In this document: piece after piece, positions 44,361 to 55,758 of the stretch | Layout of the letters: each line of letters starts with the position of its first letter | How positions within the stretch are numbered: the first letter of the stretch is position 1 | DNA from: Triglochin maritima | Taxonomy: Eukaryota > Streptophyta > Magnoliopsida > Alismatales > Juncaginaceae | Reading direction: 5' to 3' | NCBI GenBank assembly: GCA_963682175.1 | Contig: OY821775.1 | Span: forward strand, 29,572,053 to 29,636,052 | Length of the DNA: 64,000 bases | Notes under the pieces: model-generated | Databases searched by the model: none | Told to the model about the DNA's origin: nothing | The model's input: the letters and a program-made list of their open reading frames with translations, nothing else | Position numbers and translations under genes: made by a program

Positions 44361-47152
44361 TGTAACGCCCCCGATCTCGCGGGTATGCACACTGGGAAAG
44401 ACTACAAGTGTCACGATCATAGACCTCCATGACGACCGAAGGAGTTACAAAAGACAGACCAAACAACGACTCGACAATACGTAGAGAGATCATACATGGA
44501 TAGACTAACATAAAACATAATTGAAAAGTGAGAGATTATCCATATATGGTAACAAGGTCAAATACATTACATCGAGTTCAAAAGGGAAATACATCATAAA
44601 TAATGCAGAAGCAAAAGACAAATTGAAGAATTTGGTCGACGTGCCCCTCGTGTACAAAATCTTCGACTACTCGTCCAGTCTACCCTGTAGGAATCGAAGT
44701 ACCTGCAAGCACCGCATCACATATGCTTGACTTTTCTATAAAGAAATCCCAGTATGCCCCTGGCCCAATCGGAGTTATATGGAAGAAAGCACCCGAAACA
44801 GAAACAAAAAGCAAATGATGCAACAGAAGGCTACGACTCCATAAGTCGTTTCGGTCGGGCGCACCCGAACCATTCCTCGAAAGGAACCAGAACACCAGCC
44901 TCGCTGGTCTGAGGCAGTCACTCGACAGTGACCCACCGATCGGCACAAAGAGGTGCGCCGGATAAGTGTCCTAATTCGCGGCAAGTGACCTACATGGTGC
45001 CATCGCGAACTTGGGAACACCTACCCTGAGACAGAATGGAAGCTTGCCTGCCCAGGACTTATCTTACGCCTAGCCTCCAAATTTGAAGGTCGTACGGGAA
45101 TGGCCACTCTAGCTAGAGGACCCACTCGTGGCCCGTCGGCCCAGAAAACAGAATATGCCAAGAATTATTAATCGATTAAATGCAATGCAAGCTACTTAAG
45201 CATCTAAAATCTAATGCATCTATAGTGTGTGGAAAGAGCTCAAGGAAAGGTATCTGGATACCCTCCTAATAGCCCCCAATCAAATTAAAATCAGAACATC
45301 ACAATCAGGAATCAAATGAAACTCACAACAGCAAGCAATCATAACCGGATCCGCAAATCAAGATAAAAGCTAATCGAGTTATCTACGAGTCATGATAAGG
45401 ATGTTATAAGGTCTGATATCCTAGGGGTCATACATAAACATATCATAACACTTCACTTCAGTAACATATAGACATGACAGACACGATGGGATCATGAATT
45501 ACAGCTAGATATATCAAAATCAAACTCCACAATAATCGATAGCATGCATCCTTAATTTCAGAGTGTATATGCAATGATAACTGAAATCTCCGAGAATAAT
45601 AAGAGTTGATATGGGTATGGATTACATGTATATCAGTAGGATAATCATGCTGGAACATGCATAAAATATCAGTAGACTATGATCTCTAAACTAGCATACA
45701 TGCGTGCAACGGGTTAATATGTTGCTTTAGAATATGACACGATCAACACATGATATGAAAGAGCCCGTTTACATTCATAAGTGCATGCATGACTACAACA
45801 TCAGGAATACACACACATCAGATCATATAACCACATTATATCTACTACTGAAACACAACAAGTCATATAGAGCAAAACACATTCAACACATAGAACACGA
45901 TAACTTACAATAGGCAAGCTAACAAGTTCAATCGACTCACAACCAGATACATGAGCCCCTGACCACTCCTACCCACGTGCTTAGAGTATCCCTCTCAGGT
46001 GGTCTGTGGTGGGATAGGGTGAGTAGAGATCCATTCAAATAGCCCACCCCAACAACCGAGCAAGCTGATGCACATGGTGCGCTAACCGCATGACTAGCCC
46101 ATTTCAGCGCACCCTGCTCAGACCGAGCTAGCCCATCTAGACCCCCCTCACCCCTGGCCTCCCTAGGGTTGTTCCACACCTTTTCCTGACCCTTGCCACC
46201 GTCTAGAAGGGCTCTACCAGCCAGCGGATCCAAACAAAGAGTCAAGAGGCTTGAAGACAAATCCTAGTCGGATCGTGTGTGCACCAGCCACACCCAACCA
46301 GATCCGTGTCCACCCCAAAACTCAGCCCAGAAGAAACCTCATCACTCCTGGTCGGACCTCACCAGAGCTCGCCGGAGCCCTGGTCCCTCTGGCTGTCCCA
46401 CAGCCAGCGCCAACTAGCGCATGCTCCATGCACACGCTAAAAGGGAACTCGGTTGATGGTGCAACCGATTGCAGCAACCACCACCATGGTGCTGGCTGGC
46501 CCTCCAGCCAACACCCCCTCCCATACAACTCTTCAAGGGTCAGGAGCATACCTGATTAGCAAGGCAGTTACATGAAGTTAGTCGGAGATTCTGCCCACCA
46601 AACTTCTAGCCGCACCACAAGTTGCACTAGACGTCGCTTCTAGACTCGTTGGATTTGAAGAATGCTGGAGCACCACCTGAGTGTCCTGACCACGTGGAGG
46701 AGTGGAAAAGGTGGAGGAGATGTGTGGGAGGTGAAGAGGTGTGCAAGGGTTGGCTGGTGGGAGAGGCTTTTTGTTAGCTTGCTAGGACTCTTCAATTTCC
46801 AAGCCTTCATGGCTAATCAAGCCACCTCAACACATGCCGAAAAAGGCATCCGCAAGACATCCCAAAAGCCACGAAAATGCACACCAAAACCGTAATGCAA
46901 CCCTTCCAATTCCATGCCACTTCAACACGGTTTTAGTCCAAAACTGACCCTACACTCACTCGGACCCAAATTGAGTCGATCGAGTCAAACAAGCACGTGC
47001 TCGCCCGATGTGTCGCACCCGATCGAACAACAAGAAATCCAATCCAACCCAAACAAGCATGTCATAACACAATTTGACATTCCAAGAAGTCAATTATGCA
47101 TAAGCATAGAGAGTGGATTTATTATTACTATAGCAGGAGAGCGGGTCTTACA
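44361..47152. repeat. Long solo LTR nested in element H
   Basis: This 2,792-bp insertion starts TGTAACGCCC and ends GTCTTACA, with GAAAC at 44356-44360 and 47153-47157. It has no internal coding domains, so it is a solo LTR of another LTR-element family. The long, TGTAA...TTACA-ended form suggests a chromovirus such as Tekay, but I cannot confirm this. It matches 59423-61313 in reverse orientation. An open frame of 102 codons (46251-46559, +) is also open in that copy. Confidence 0.75.
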
Positions 47153-47655
47153 GAAACGCTATGATTACTTGCCCCCCGAGGGAAGACCGGGGTGCATCCT
47201 TACGACTCAATAGGACGTAAATCCGGTATACTAGATCCTAATATATCATGTTCAAGTCAATTCTGGGAGCTTCTGTTTTTGATTGCCTCAAAATGGTTTT
47301 CCATATGCTAAACACATACACAAATCCCATAAAACATTTTTCTGTCGCAAACACATCATATTTTTGAAAGAAATGGGAAGGGAAAGCACTACGAAAAACA
47401 AAAGATGGCACAACACCCAAGGATCTTGGCAAGTAGATATATCAATATTAAATGCTGCACACTAACATTACCCTAGAAAAGTAAACAAAAGAAGGTTAAA
47501 TAAAACAAAAAAACACACAAAATATATGTACATACGTGAAAATGCCCACCACACGTAATTGATGCATTGTCCTCAATGTATGGAAGAATGGTTCCAATGC
47601 ATGGATAGGGTGTAGATGACTAATGAGTGCGGCCCGAGGTGCTCGAAGAGGCACC

Positions 47656-48470
47656 TCACTCAAGAGCTGATAACTTCCTATAAATCTTCCAGTTTTGCTT
47701 TGCCAAAATGACATTTAGCTGCTCGACCACCATCTCAGATAAGTCGTTGTTAAAGAGTGTTCCCAAGCTCACCGATGAGTTTGGGGAACTGACTCTAACA
47801 TCATCCTCCATGTAATCAGGCAACCATGCGTCGTGAAGGCAATGGCAATATGACAGGGTCATTTTTGCAACTTCGAGGTCGATGCCTTGGCGCTGCAGCA
47901 AGCACTAAAATCGTGGGATGTCCCACATTCCACAAAGTTTGGTCAACAGAGTAGGCAAGCAGAGTATTTCTTTAACCTTGGCATTCACTAGAACGTCGAA
48001 CAACGTTCGATAAATGCAGTGAGGTGAACCATCCATGAGACTATACATTATTCGCAAACTAGGTGTGAAGAATGTGGAGGTCCGCTCTTCTGCTAACACA
48101 ATCCTACACACCCACCTCGCTACAATGTGCAAATTGGAGTAGATGTGCGCATTGGGTATTCCCCCATGGGATGAAATAGGTTGCCCACGCTCAAGCATAA
48201 ATCGGTAAAATTAATGTCATGGGTGGGCGTGAGATCATCAACTAAGGAGATCCCAGTCGTGTCGGAGATAAATTGGGGTGTCACGGTGTGTTTCACCCCT
48301 CTAAGGGTGACACGAAACTCGAGTTGACCGATCTGGTGAGGCTCGAGTTTAGAAAAAAACTCATGTACGAGAAGTTCTACGTACGTGGTTTCATCACCCT
48401 CATTCAACAAATGATTCCACCCTTTTGCTACGATTGTATCGTAGAAGAGTTCTCCAAAATCACGAATTAG
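47656..48470 (-). pseudogene. Third ORF of element H, plant-transposon-protein-like
   Basis: This lies downstream of integrase in the sense direction. In order it reads TTYVELLVHEFFSKLEPHQI, EFRVTLRGVKHTVTPQFIS and TTGISLVDD. A frame change near 48150 leads to FTPSLRIMYSLMDGSPHCIY, LCLPTLLTKLC and a C-terminal ELNVILAKQ-like end. The pattern (LVxEFFxxL, RG..., then ...LPxLLTxLC) resembles the 'putative plant transposon protein' domain found as an extra ORF in some plant gypsy elements. Three frames are needed, so it is broken. The spacer 48471-48968 has no recognised content. Confidence 0.5.
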
Positions 48471-48968
48471 GGAGACAAAATTAAGTTCTGGAATTAAATG
48501 CTAACTGGTCATCCTCCACCTACCTTGGTGAGCTTTCACGTAGGAGCGAGCGGTGGCGGAGACGAATATAACGCCCAAGGGATAGAGGCTAAAGCACGTC
48601 ATCGTGAATTGTAGAATTGATGGCACCCAACAAAAAAAGATTGTAAAAAAACCAAAAAAAAAATCCTGGCCAAATATTACAGCCCAGATCTACAAATCAA
48701 ACCACTATTTTGTGGTGGAAAACTATTGATTCGCGGTCTGTTTGTAAGATCTGACTTCAGGTTTCGTCAGAGAGGCGGTGAGGAGTGAATAATGATTTCT
48801 TTTGGGTGGAGGAAGGGTAGGGTAGAGAAAAATGTGTTTTTAACAAAGGGATGTGGAAAAATATCAAAGACACCTCTATTTTATTTTTTATTTTTTCTTT
48901 TTTCTCAATTATTATTATTATTATTCGTTGATAAAGATATGTACAACTAAATGAGAGAATTGATCATA

Positions 48969-50140
48969 TCAAGTGATCACATTTGCAGGAAGTTCGTGTG
49001 AAGACATGACTTCCGCCTCGACCTCTGTCGTGGTCCCCTCCAAGTACACTTTTAACCGATTGCCATTAACTTTGAACATGTCGTTGTTACTTGGGGTTTG
49101 AATCTCATTCGCCCCGTGAGGGAAAATGGTTAAAACAATAAAGGGTCCAGACCAACAACTCCGAAGTTTCCCCGGAAACAAGTGGAGGCGAGAGTTATAC
49201 AACAAGACCTTTTGTCCCACCTTGAAGGTTTTAATCCGGACCAAGTGGTCGTGGAAATATTTGGTGCGGGAGTTGCAGATCTTGGCATCCTCATAAGCTT
49301 CATTTCTCAACTCCTCAAACTCGTTGAGGTCCAGGTTACGCTTGGCACCGGAAACATCAAGACTCATGATAAGATGTTTGATTGCCCATAATGCCCGATG
49401 CTCAAGCTCTACCAAAAGATCAATAACTAGCCGGTAAGGGGACATGGCAAGGTTGGTTTTAAATGCAGTGTAGAAGGCCCACAATGCATCATTAAGTTGA
49501 ATTGACCAATCTTTCGTTGAAGCATTAACCGTTCTCTCTAGAATTTGCTTGAGTCGACGGTTGGAAATTTCCACCTGGCCACTACTTTGAGGATGATAAG
49601 ATGTGGCCAACTTGTATGTGATGGAATATTTCCTCAACAATGCTTCGAGGGATCGATTCACAAAGTGTGTCCTCGATCACTTATGATACAAGGAGGTGTC
49701 CCAAACCTCGCAAAGATGTGTTCTTTAAGAAATTTGATCACAACCTTGCGATCATTGGTGCAAGTGGGGATTTCTTCAAGACACTTCGACACAAAATCAA
49801 ATGCCACCAGAATGCAGGTGTGACCATGTCAAACGGGGAATGGGCCCATGAAGTCAATTCCCCAAACATCAAAGATATTGACCACTAGGATAGGATTGAG
49901 TGTCATCAAATCACATCTTCCAATGCAGCCCACACGTTGACACCTATCACATGCTTTCCAAAATGAAAAAGCATCTTGGAACAACGTGGGCCAGTAAAAG
50001 CAACATTGGAGCACTTTGACAGTGATTTTTCTGGCACCAAAGTGCCCACCACACGCCTCCTTATGGCAAAACGACAAGACGCTCTGAATCTCGTCGTTAG
50101 GAATGCACCGTCTTATGATTTGATCGGCACAGTACTTAAA
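48969..50140 (-). pseudogene. Integrase of element H
   Basis: On the minus strand there is a zinc-binding HHCC region (CHKEACGGHFGARKI, then CDRCQRVGCIG), then the catalytic core. The first Asp is in WGIDFMGPFPV, the second in IISDRG and the Glu in SSGQVEISNRRLKQIL. A stop follows PFPV and shifts break the core between about 49660 and 49830. From 49661 down, 230 codons are open to the end (WSIQLNDALWAFYTAFKTNL, then VGQKVLLYNSRLHLFPGKLR). No chromodomain is seen, which fits Athila/Tat and not a chromovirus. Confidence 0.8.
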
Positions 50141-51626
50141 TAAGTAGGGATCATCCCAATAGAAATGCTTGGCTAACTACTTGAACATGGCGAAGTGTTG
50201 AGCCATCAGTGCCGATGATGACGTGCGACCAAATGAGGTATTGACGAAATTTTCCAACGCAAATATGATCGTGAGGAACTCTTTCTCAGTAACGGAGTAA
50301 TTGAGTTGGTCATCCTTGAGAATACGACTTGCAGAATAGATCGCATTAGACAATTTGTAGACTTTCTGACCCAATACTCCTCCTATCGCATAATCAGGTG
50401 CATCACACATCAACTCGAAAGGTAGAGTCCACACTGGTGCTTTAATAATAGGAGTGGAGGTCAACTCAGGCTTCAGAAACTCAAATGCATCCATGCACGC
50501 AGGTGTGTACTCAAAAGATGTGCCTTTAGCAAGCAAGCTCGTCGAAGGGTGACATAAATCTTTAATAAAATGACTGTAAAAACCAACATGTCCAAGGAAT
50601 GACTGTATTTCTTTGACCGAGGTGGGTGGCGGAAGCTTATAAATAAGCTCAATCTTTGCCCTATCCACCTCGATCTCATCATGAGACACCACATGACCCA
50701 AAATGAAGCCTTTCGTAACCATGAATTGAAACTTTCCCAATTAGGGGCTAAGTTCGTTTCCGAACACCTCATTAGAACAAGGCTCAATTGGTGAAAACAA
50801 TCATCAAAGAAGGTGCCATGAACCGAGAAATCATTCATGAAAATCTAATGGAAGTTCTCGACCATGTCGGAGAAGCTACTTAACATACAACATTGGAATG
50901 TTGTGGGTGCATTGCAAAGTTTGAAAGGCATCCGTCTATATGCAAAAGTCCCAAAAGGTCATCTAAACGTGGTTTTCTATTGATCTTCAGGAGCATTTGG
51001 GATTTGATTGTACCCCGAATAACCATCGAGAAAATAGTAATAGGTGTGCCCGCTGAGTCTCTATAACATATGGTCGATGAAAGGTAGAGGAAAGTGATCC
51101 TTACGCATGACTACGTTCAGCTTCCTATATTCAATGCAGACTTGCCACCCAGTTTGAAGTTGGGTAGGAACAAGTTCATTATTGTCATTCTGGAAAATAG
51201 TGATACCAAACTTCTTGGGCACAACCTGGACAAGGCTTACCCAAGCACTGTCCGAAATGGGAAAATGATGTCATGATCTAAATACTTGATGATCTCTTTC
51301 CTAACTACTTCTATAATGGTTAGATTTAAACACCTTTGAGGGTCACGACGGGGTCGTGACTCATCCTCCATGTAGATGTGGTGTTTCACGACGTCGGGAC
51401 TTATCCATTTAGTGTCCTTCAAAGACCACCCAATGGCTGATTGGTGCTCCTTTTGGACTCGAATTAGTCGTTCATCCAAACTATCAGTCAACGTCAATGA
51501 AGTAATCATCGGGAATGACCTTTCGGGAACAAGAAAAATGTGTTTTAGTTTCTTAGGGACCTCTTTAAGCTCAATTGTGGGTGGCTCCTCAAGGTGAGGT
51601 GTGATATCTAGCTTGAGCGAATTCAC
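50141..51626 (-). pseudogene. Reverse transcriptase and RNase H of element H
   Basis: The N-terminal part EEPPTIELKEVPKKLKHIFL and HQSAIGWSLKDTKWISPDVV overlaps the end of the protease ORF by four bases. The palm follows, broken by stops. The active-site block reads FMNDFSVHG, where the first of the paired Asp residues has become Asn, and it is preceded by TAG. The thumb and RNase H (IQSFLGHVGFYSHFIKDLCH, MCDAPDYAIGGVLGQK, NYSVTEKEFLTIIFALENF) are open for 187 codons at 50177-50740. The enzyme is not functional as it stands. Confidence 0.82.
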
Positions 51627-52498
51627 ATGTACTGAATAGCATGCACATCATTGGTCAACTCGCCCCCATCCTCTTCACGACTATTCTGAAATAGATCATT
51701 GTTAAACTTGTCATGAATTGGGGGGTGTTCTTCTAGCTCCTCTTCCAAGTTCAAGATAAGATTGACATCCATGGGGTCATCAAAAGGAGTCGGTTGCTTA
51801 GCCATGTTGAACACATGAAATGTCATGGTCAAGTTCCCGAACGTCAATTTCATGAGCCATGTGCGACAATTAAGCAAAGCATTTGATGTCGCTAGGAATG
51901 GCCTACACAAAATCAATGGAATCTGAGATGGGGTATGCGCAACCGGTTCAGTGTCAAGGACGACAAAGTCAACATGGAATATGAAATCACCGACCTTGAT
52001 CAAAATATCCTCAATAACCCCTTTTGGGACTTTGATTGAACGATCAGCTAATTGGAGGGTTGTCCTTGTGGGTTTGAGCTCACCCAGGTTCAATTGCCGA
52101 TACACAGAAACATGTAAGAGGTTAACCACTGACCTCAAATCCATCAAGACATTGTTAACGCGAGTGTCTCCAATGATGCATGAAATCATTGGACTTCTTG
52201 GGTCCTTCAACTTCAAGTACATTGGGTTCGATAGAATCAAACTCACATTAGCTGGCATGAATGCCTTGTTAGGGACATTAGTTTTCCTCTTAGTGGTGCA
52301 TAGATCGTTTAAACCTTTTGCATACGGGGGTAGTTGTAGGATCATGTCTAACGAGGGGATGTTGACATTCACCTTTTTGAGGACCTCCAGCATCTTGTCA
52401 ATACAATCATTGTGCTTCTTTGTTAACCAACTTGGATAAGGACCTTTTGGTGTGTAGGTTTGCCTTGGTGCTTCAAAGGGGAAGGCGATTCTTGGCAA
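51623..52498 (-). pseudogene. Protease region of element H
   Basis: 291 open codons. The block KMLEVLKKVNVNIPSLDMIL and the protease align with residues about 640-830 of the intact ORF. The catalytic motif reads MDLRSVVNLLHVSV: the Gly after Asp-Leu is Arg, which should abolish activity. LILCRPFLATSNALLNC replaces LILGRPF. After FHVFN it keeps the DPMDVNLILNLE linker, then ends and is followed by reverse transcriptase, not by the tail seen in elements A, C, D and F. Confidence 0.82.
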
Positions 52499-52529
52499 AC
52501 TGACTCGCCTTCCTTAGGAGCCGATGGAG

Positions 52530-53260
52530 AAACTTCCTCAACATCGGGCTCCTTGTCCCTCCTGTCCCCAGAGGGGTGGTACAGAAGAATGTGGTGGCAA
52601 GGAAACATGGTTATTGACGTGCTTCCCATTCCTTAGGGTCACATTGGCATGGACATGGTCCACATGTTCTTCGACACAGTTCACTTGCCCCCCTACGGTC
52701 TTGAACTTGCAACTTGCATGTTCGAGTGATGTTGAGCACGGGGGTTAGCCTCAGGTTGGCTCGGTAGAGTCCCTCTCTCTCACACATACAGACAGAGCCA
52801 ATTGGCCAATCTGAAGCTCGAGAGATTTGATGGTCTGTTGATTCGAAGTGAGGACTTGACTTGTGGATTACAATTTTTTTTACTGAGTTCTCAAGTATAC
52901 GAGTCAAGTTCTCAAGCGAATTAAATTGGGTTTCCATATTGTTAGAATTTGGGAAACCCAGTGGGTTAGTAATCTGGGCTTGGGGTGGCTAAAAAGATTG
53001 TGAATGCATGGGAGGTTGGTGTGGTGTGTTTGGTGGTCTAGAGAAGTTTGAAGGACGACCCTGGACATTGTGTTGGTTCCATGAAAAGTTAGGGTGGTTC
53101 CTCCATCCAGGATTATATGATGATGAGTATGGGTCAGGTTTGATAACATGCCTCGTCAAACAGTCCCTCTCATCTCGTGCCCACACAAGCATCCACAAAG
53201 GTGTGCACACATATGAAAGAAAAGTAAAAGAAAATTAAAAAAATTTACAACAAAAAAAGA
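52530..53260 (-). pseudogene. Gag remnant of element H with core deleted
   Basis: The start CTPLWMLVWARDERDCLTR corresponds to about residues 19-36 of the intact ORF. It is joined directly, near 53137, to DPYSSSYNPGWRNHPNFSWNQ-like sequence at about residue 392. The gag core and zinc knuckle between them (about 350 codons) are gone. The linker and the coiled-coil region follow with several shifts down to about 52530. No particle-forming protein could be made from this copy. Confidence 0.75.
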
Positions 53261-54242
53261 AGAGAAGGGTGCATAGATGAGAGGGAATGACTCAGAAGAG
53301 AAGGGTAGAAATTTGTATGCTACGGTGGGTAGGTACTGGTAGAAGCACCCAAGAAAACGAGGCTCAAACAACCAAAGGTCTCTATAGGTCCTTACAGCTA
53401 GACGACGCCTAACTGCGAGGTCACGCAACCTCAACACACCTCACCCCCCTATGAGGAAGATCACAAATCCCAGAAAGTAAGCCAAGATCCAGAGATGTAG
53501 TCCCTCCTACTATCGACAGAGTGGGCGACGTCGATAATGCCATGACGGTCGCGACCGGATCACTCTCTAAATGCGCCTGAGTTCCTTAAGGGCCAATGTC
53601 TACTTGATTTTAAAATTAGACTCTTGATTAGTGTGATTTTTTGGGGAAAGGAAAGGATGATGAAATCCCCAACCTTTTCTTATATGGGACATCCCCACCT
53701 TAGTTGTGTTTTTAGTCCGAATCTTGAAATCAACTCCCCAAATAAACGCACAACTAACACTTATTGCAATGCAATTCCTAGTAACTAATGCATGGTCATA
53801 CCAAATGCACGAATGAGAGTAAGAAATGCATACCTCATGCCAGCGCTCAATAACTGAAAGTAAAGCTAAAACAAAAAGACAAACTATGTGCCTAAGTCTA
53901 GTATATGATGCATGACCTAAATAAGCAAGAATGTCTAGTATTTTGCTTTTGATTTTAGGGTCCAAGTTGATTAAAAGGGGATTGATTATTGATCTGGGGG
54001 AAAACTATAATTCAAAACATGCCAAATAGAACCACAAACCTCTATAGGGAAACCAATAACAACCAGAAAAAAGAAAGGACCAAACGGAGCTCACTAGGCC
54101 ACTAGTTGGTAGTCTGTTTGTCTTTGTTTGCCTCCAAACTTCTTTTGATGTCTTCCCTTTATCTTTACACCTCTTGAAACAATGAAAAACTACAAACAAA
54201 AGATGAACTCCACTCGAATCCCCGACAATGACGCCAAAATCT
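53261..54242 (-). other. 5' leader and primer site of element H
   Basis: The leader shares the 53270-53780 block with elements B and D. The primer site at 54219-54236 (plus strand TCCCCGACAATGACGCCA) matches the tRNA-Asp end at 15 of 18 bases. The three differences are all transitions (two G to A and one C to T on the plus strand) at CpG or CpHpG-type positions. No gene is seen. Confidence 0.65.
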
Positions 54243-55646
54243 TGTTTAATCGATTAAGTTTAGATCGCAAGTGCACAACTGTTGGTGAAGACAGGGCAAG
54301 TATGGGCCGATCCACGGGCAGGTGAGTAGCCTTTGGTTTGTCCGAAATCAAATGGAAAAAAAGGGGGGGTAAGAGAATTGATTATCCTCTAGACTACACT
54401 AATCTAGTAAGTAAGAAATGCGAAAGAAAGCAACTAACAATTTATTAAAACTAAACAAAGAGAATTTGATACAAGGCTAGAAATAAGGAAGACAACACTT
54501 AAGGAGTGCAAAGAGTGTACACATACAATAAGATGGTGAAGAATGCATTCAATAGGCACAAATGTAGGTTGTATTTTCGTGGAGAGGAAATATCTAATGA
54601 TTATGGAAAAACCTATCATTCCAATCACTAACCTAGTTTATTAAAATTCACAAACATAAGTTGGTTATTTCAGAACATAAACAAGCATGGGAGGTGTCTA
54701 ATAGTTGTGGCAAAACCCATCAAGTGAAGTGTTCAACTCTAAATAAGACAGCATACATTAACATTCATCCATACATTTCAAAATAAAGCATTCTTTTCCA
54801 TTCTTTATTGCATGTATAAACATCATCTCCACCCCCATAGGGGGATGGAACTACTCACTAATCATTAAGCTAATTATTATGTTAAGAGAGGAAAACATGT
54901 TAACTAAGTCTACTTAGATTAATAAAAGGAAATTAAGCTAAGCATGCAATGTGACATAAGAGAGACAACATAAGCTAAGAAAATTTTATTTAATTTCGGA
55001 CTCACAATACAAGTAGCATCTCCCCCTTGACTGTTTGCTCCAAGACTTGACTCTAAGTAGAAGGATTGGCCACTAAGCATGTAGTAAATACAAATGAGGA
55101 GGAAGACTTCTATTTATAGCCATAAAAAAAGGTAAGCCGAGGTAATCCCCCGGTATGGGACTAATTGCATTCTATATATGGACGTAACACAACATAATCC
55201 ATGACCTGACTAACACATGAATCCTTTGAAGCCATCTGGACCGCTGATTGGCGGTCTGGAAGTGCCAATTGGAGGTCTAGATGTCTTTGATCGCATCTGG
55301 ATTTTGGTGGCTCATTTGTAACTTGATTTCTTGATGTTTGATGAACCCGGTTTTATATTTGAATGTTAGGCCCAGATCTAATTACCAAAATACTCCTCAT
55401 GATGGTGTAGAACTTCTTGATTGGCTCATTGGTCATTTTGGTTTACATCTGGGTCCTTCTTTCTTGCATCTCAGTCCACAAGTTTTGCAATCTAGTCATT
55501 TTCCTTGCTTTGAAGTCCTTTTTGAGCCTCTTCTTCTTAAACATGTTTATTCGTGAATCTTAAACATAAGACTTGTTATGTAGCATTTCTTAGGATAACA
55601 ATAAAGGATATAAGACACAAATATATGCATGATATAATGTCAATCA
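54243..55646 (-). repeat. 5' LTR of element H
   Basis: The plus strand reads TGTTTAATCG...GTCAATCA, followed by the GATGT duplication. In minus sense it has the palindrome GACCGCTGATTGGCGGTC with one mismatch pair (55239-55256), a degenerate snRNA-type element GTCCCATACCG, TATAAATAG near 55112 and GTGAGT (55000-55005). Confidence 0.85.
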
Positions 55647-55651
55647 GATGT

Positions 55652-55758
55652 GCTAGGATCTTTGAAATACATCGATAGACCATGTTGCACAATGATATCG
55701 GCCAATAGTCATCAATCGAGGCAAGTGCTTTCTTCTTTGGAATCAATGTGATGGCCGT
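55652..55758 (-). pseudogene. LINE reverse transcriptase, N-terminal part
   Basis: On the minus strand this reads AITLIPKKKALASIDDYWPI and SLCNMVYRCISKILA, the first conserved blocks of LINE reverse transcriptase. It continues at 42189 across element H. It is cut upstream by LTR K at 55759. Confidence 0.7.

Larger units (their letters stand above)
42195..55646 (-). mobile_element. Gypsy element H with pol, gag core deleted
   Basis: This 13,452-bp minus-strand element is flanked by GATGT on both sides (42190-42194 and 55647-55651) and sits in a LINE reverse transcriptase. It includes a nested 2.8-kb LTR (44361-47152). It has two LTRs, a worn tRNA-Asp primer site, the shared leader, a gag remnant, protease, reverse transcriptase, RNase H, integrase, and a further ORF before the 3' non-coding region. 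It is the only copy of this superfamily in the window with pol. Its LTRs differ at roughly one base in ten by eye, so it is much older than D. Confidence 0.85.

Noticed and set aside
40212..55646. LTR G and element H as one element with matching LTRs
   Set aside because: H has its own two LTRs and GATGT duplication. LTR G is a different subfamily and is separated by LINE sequence.
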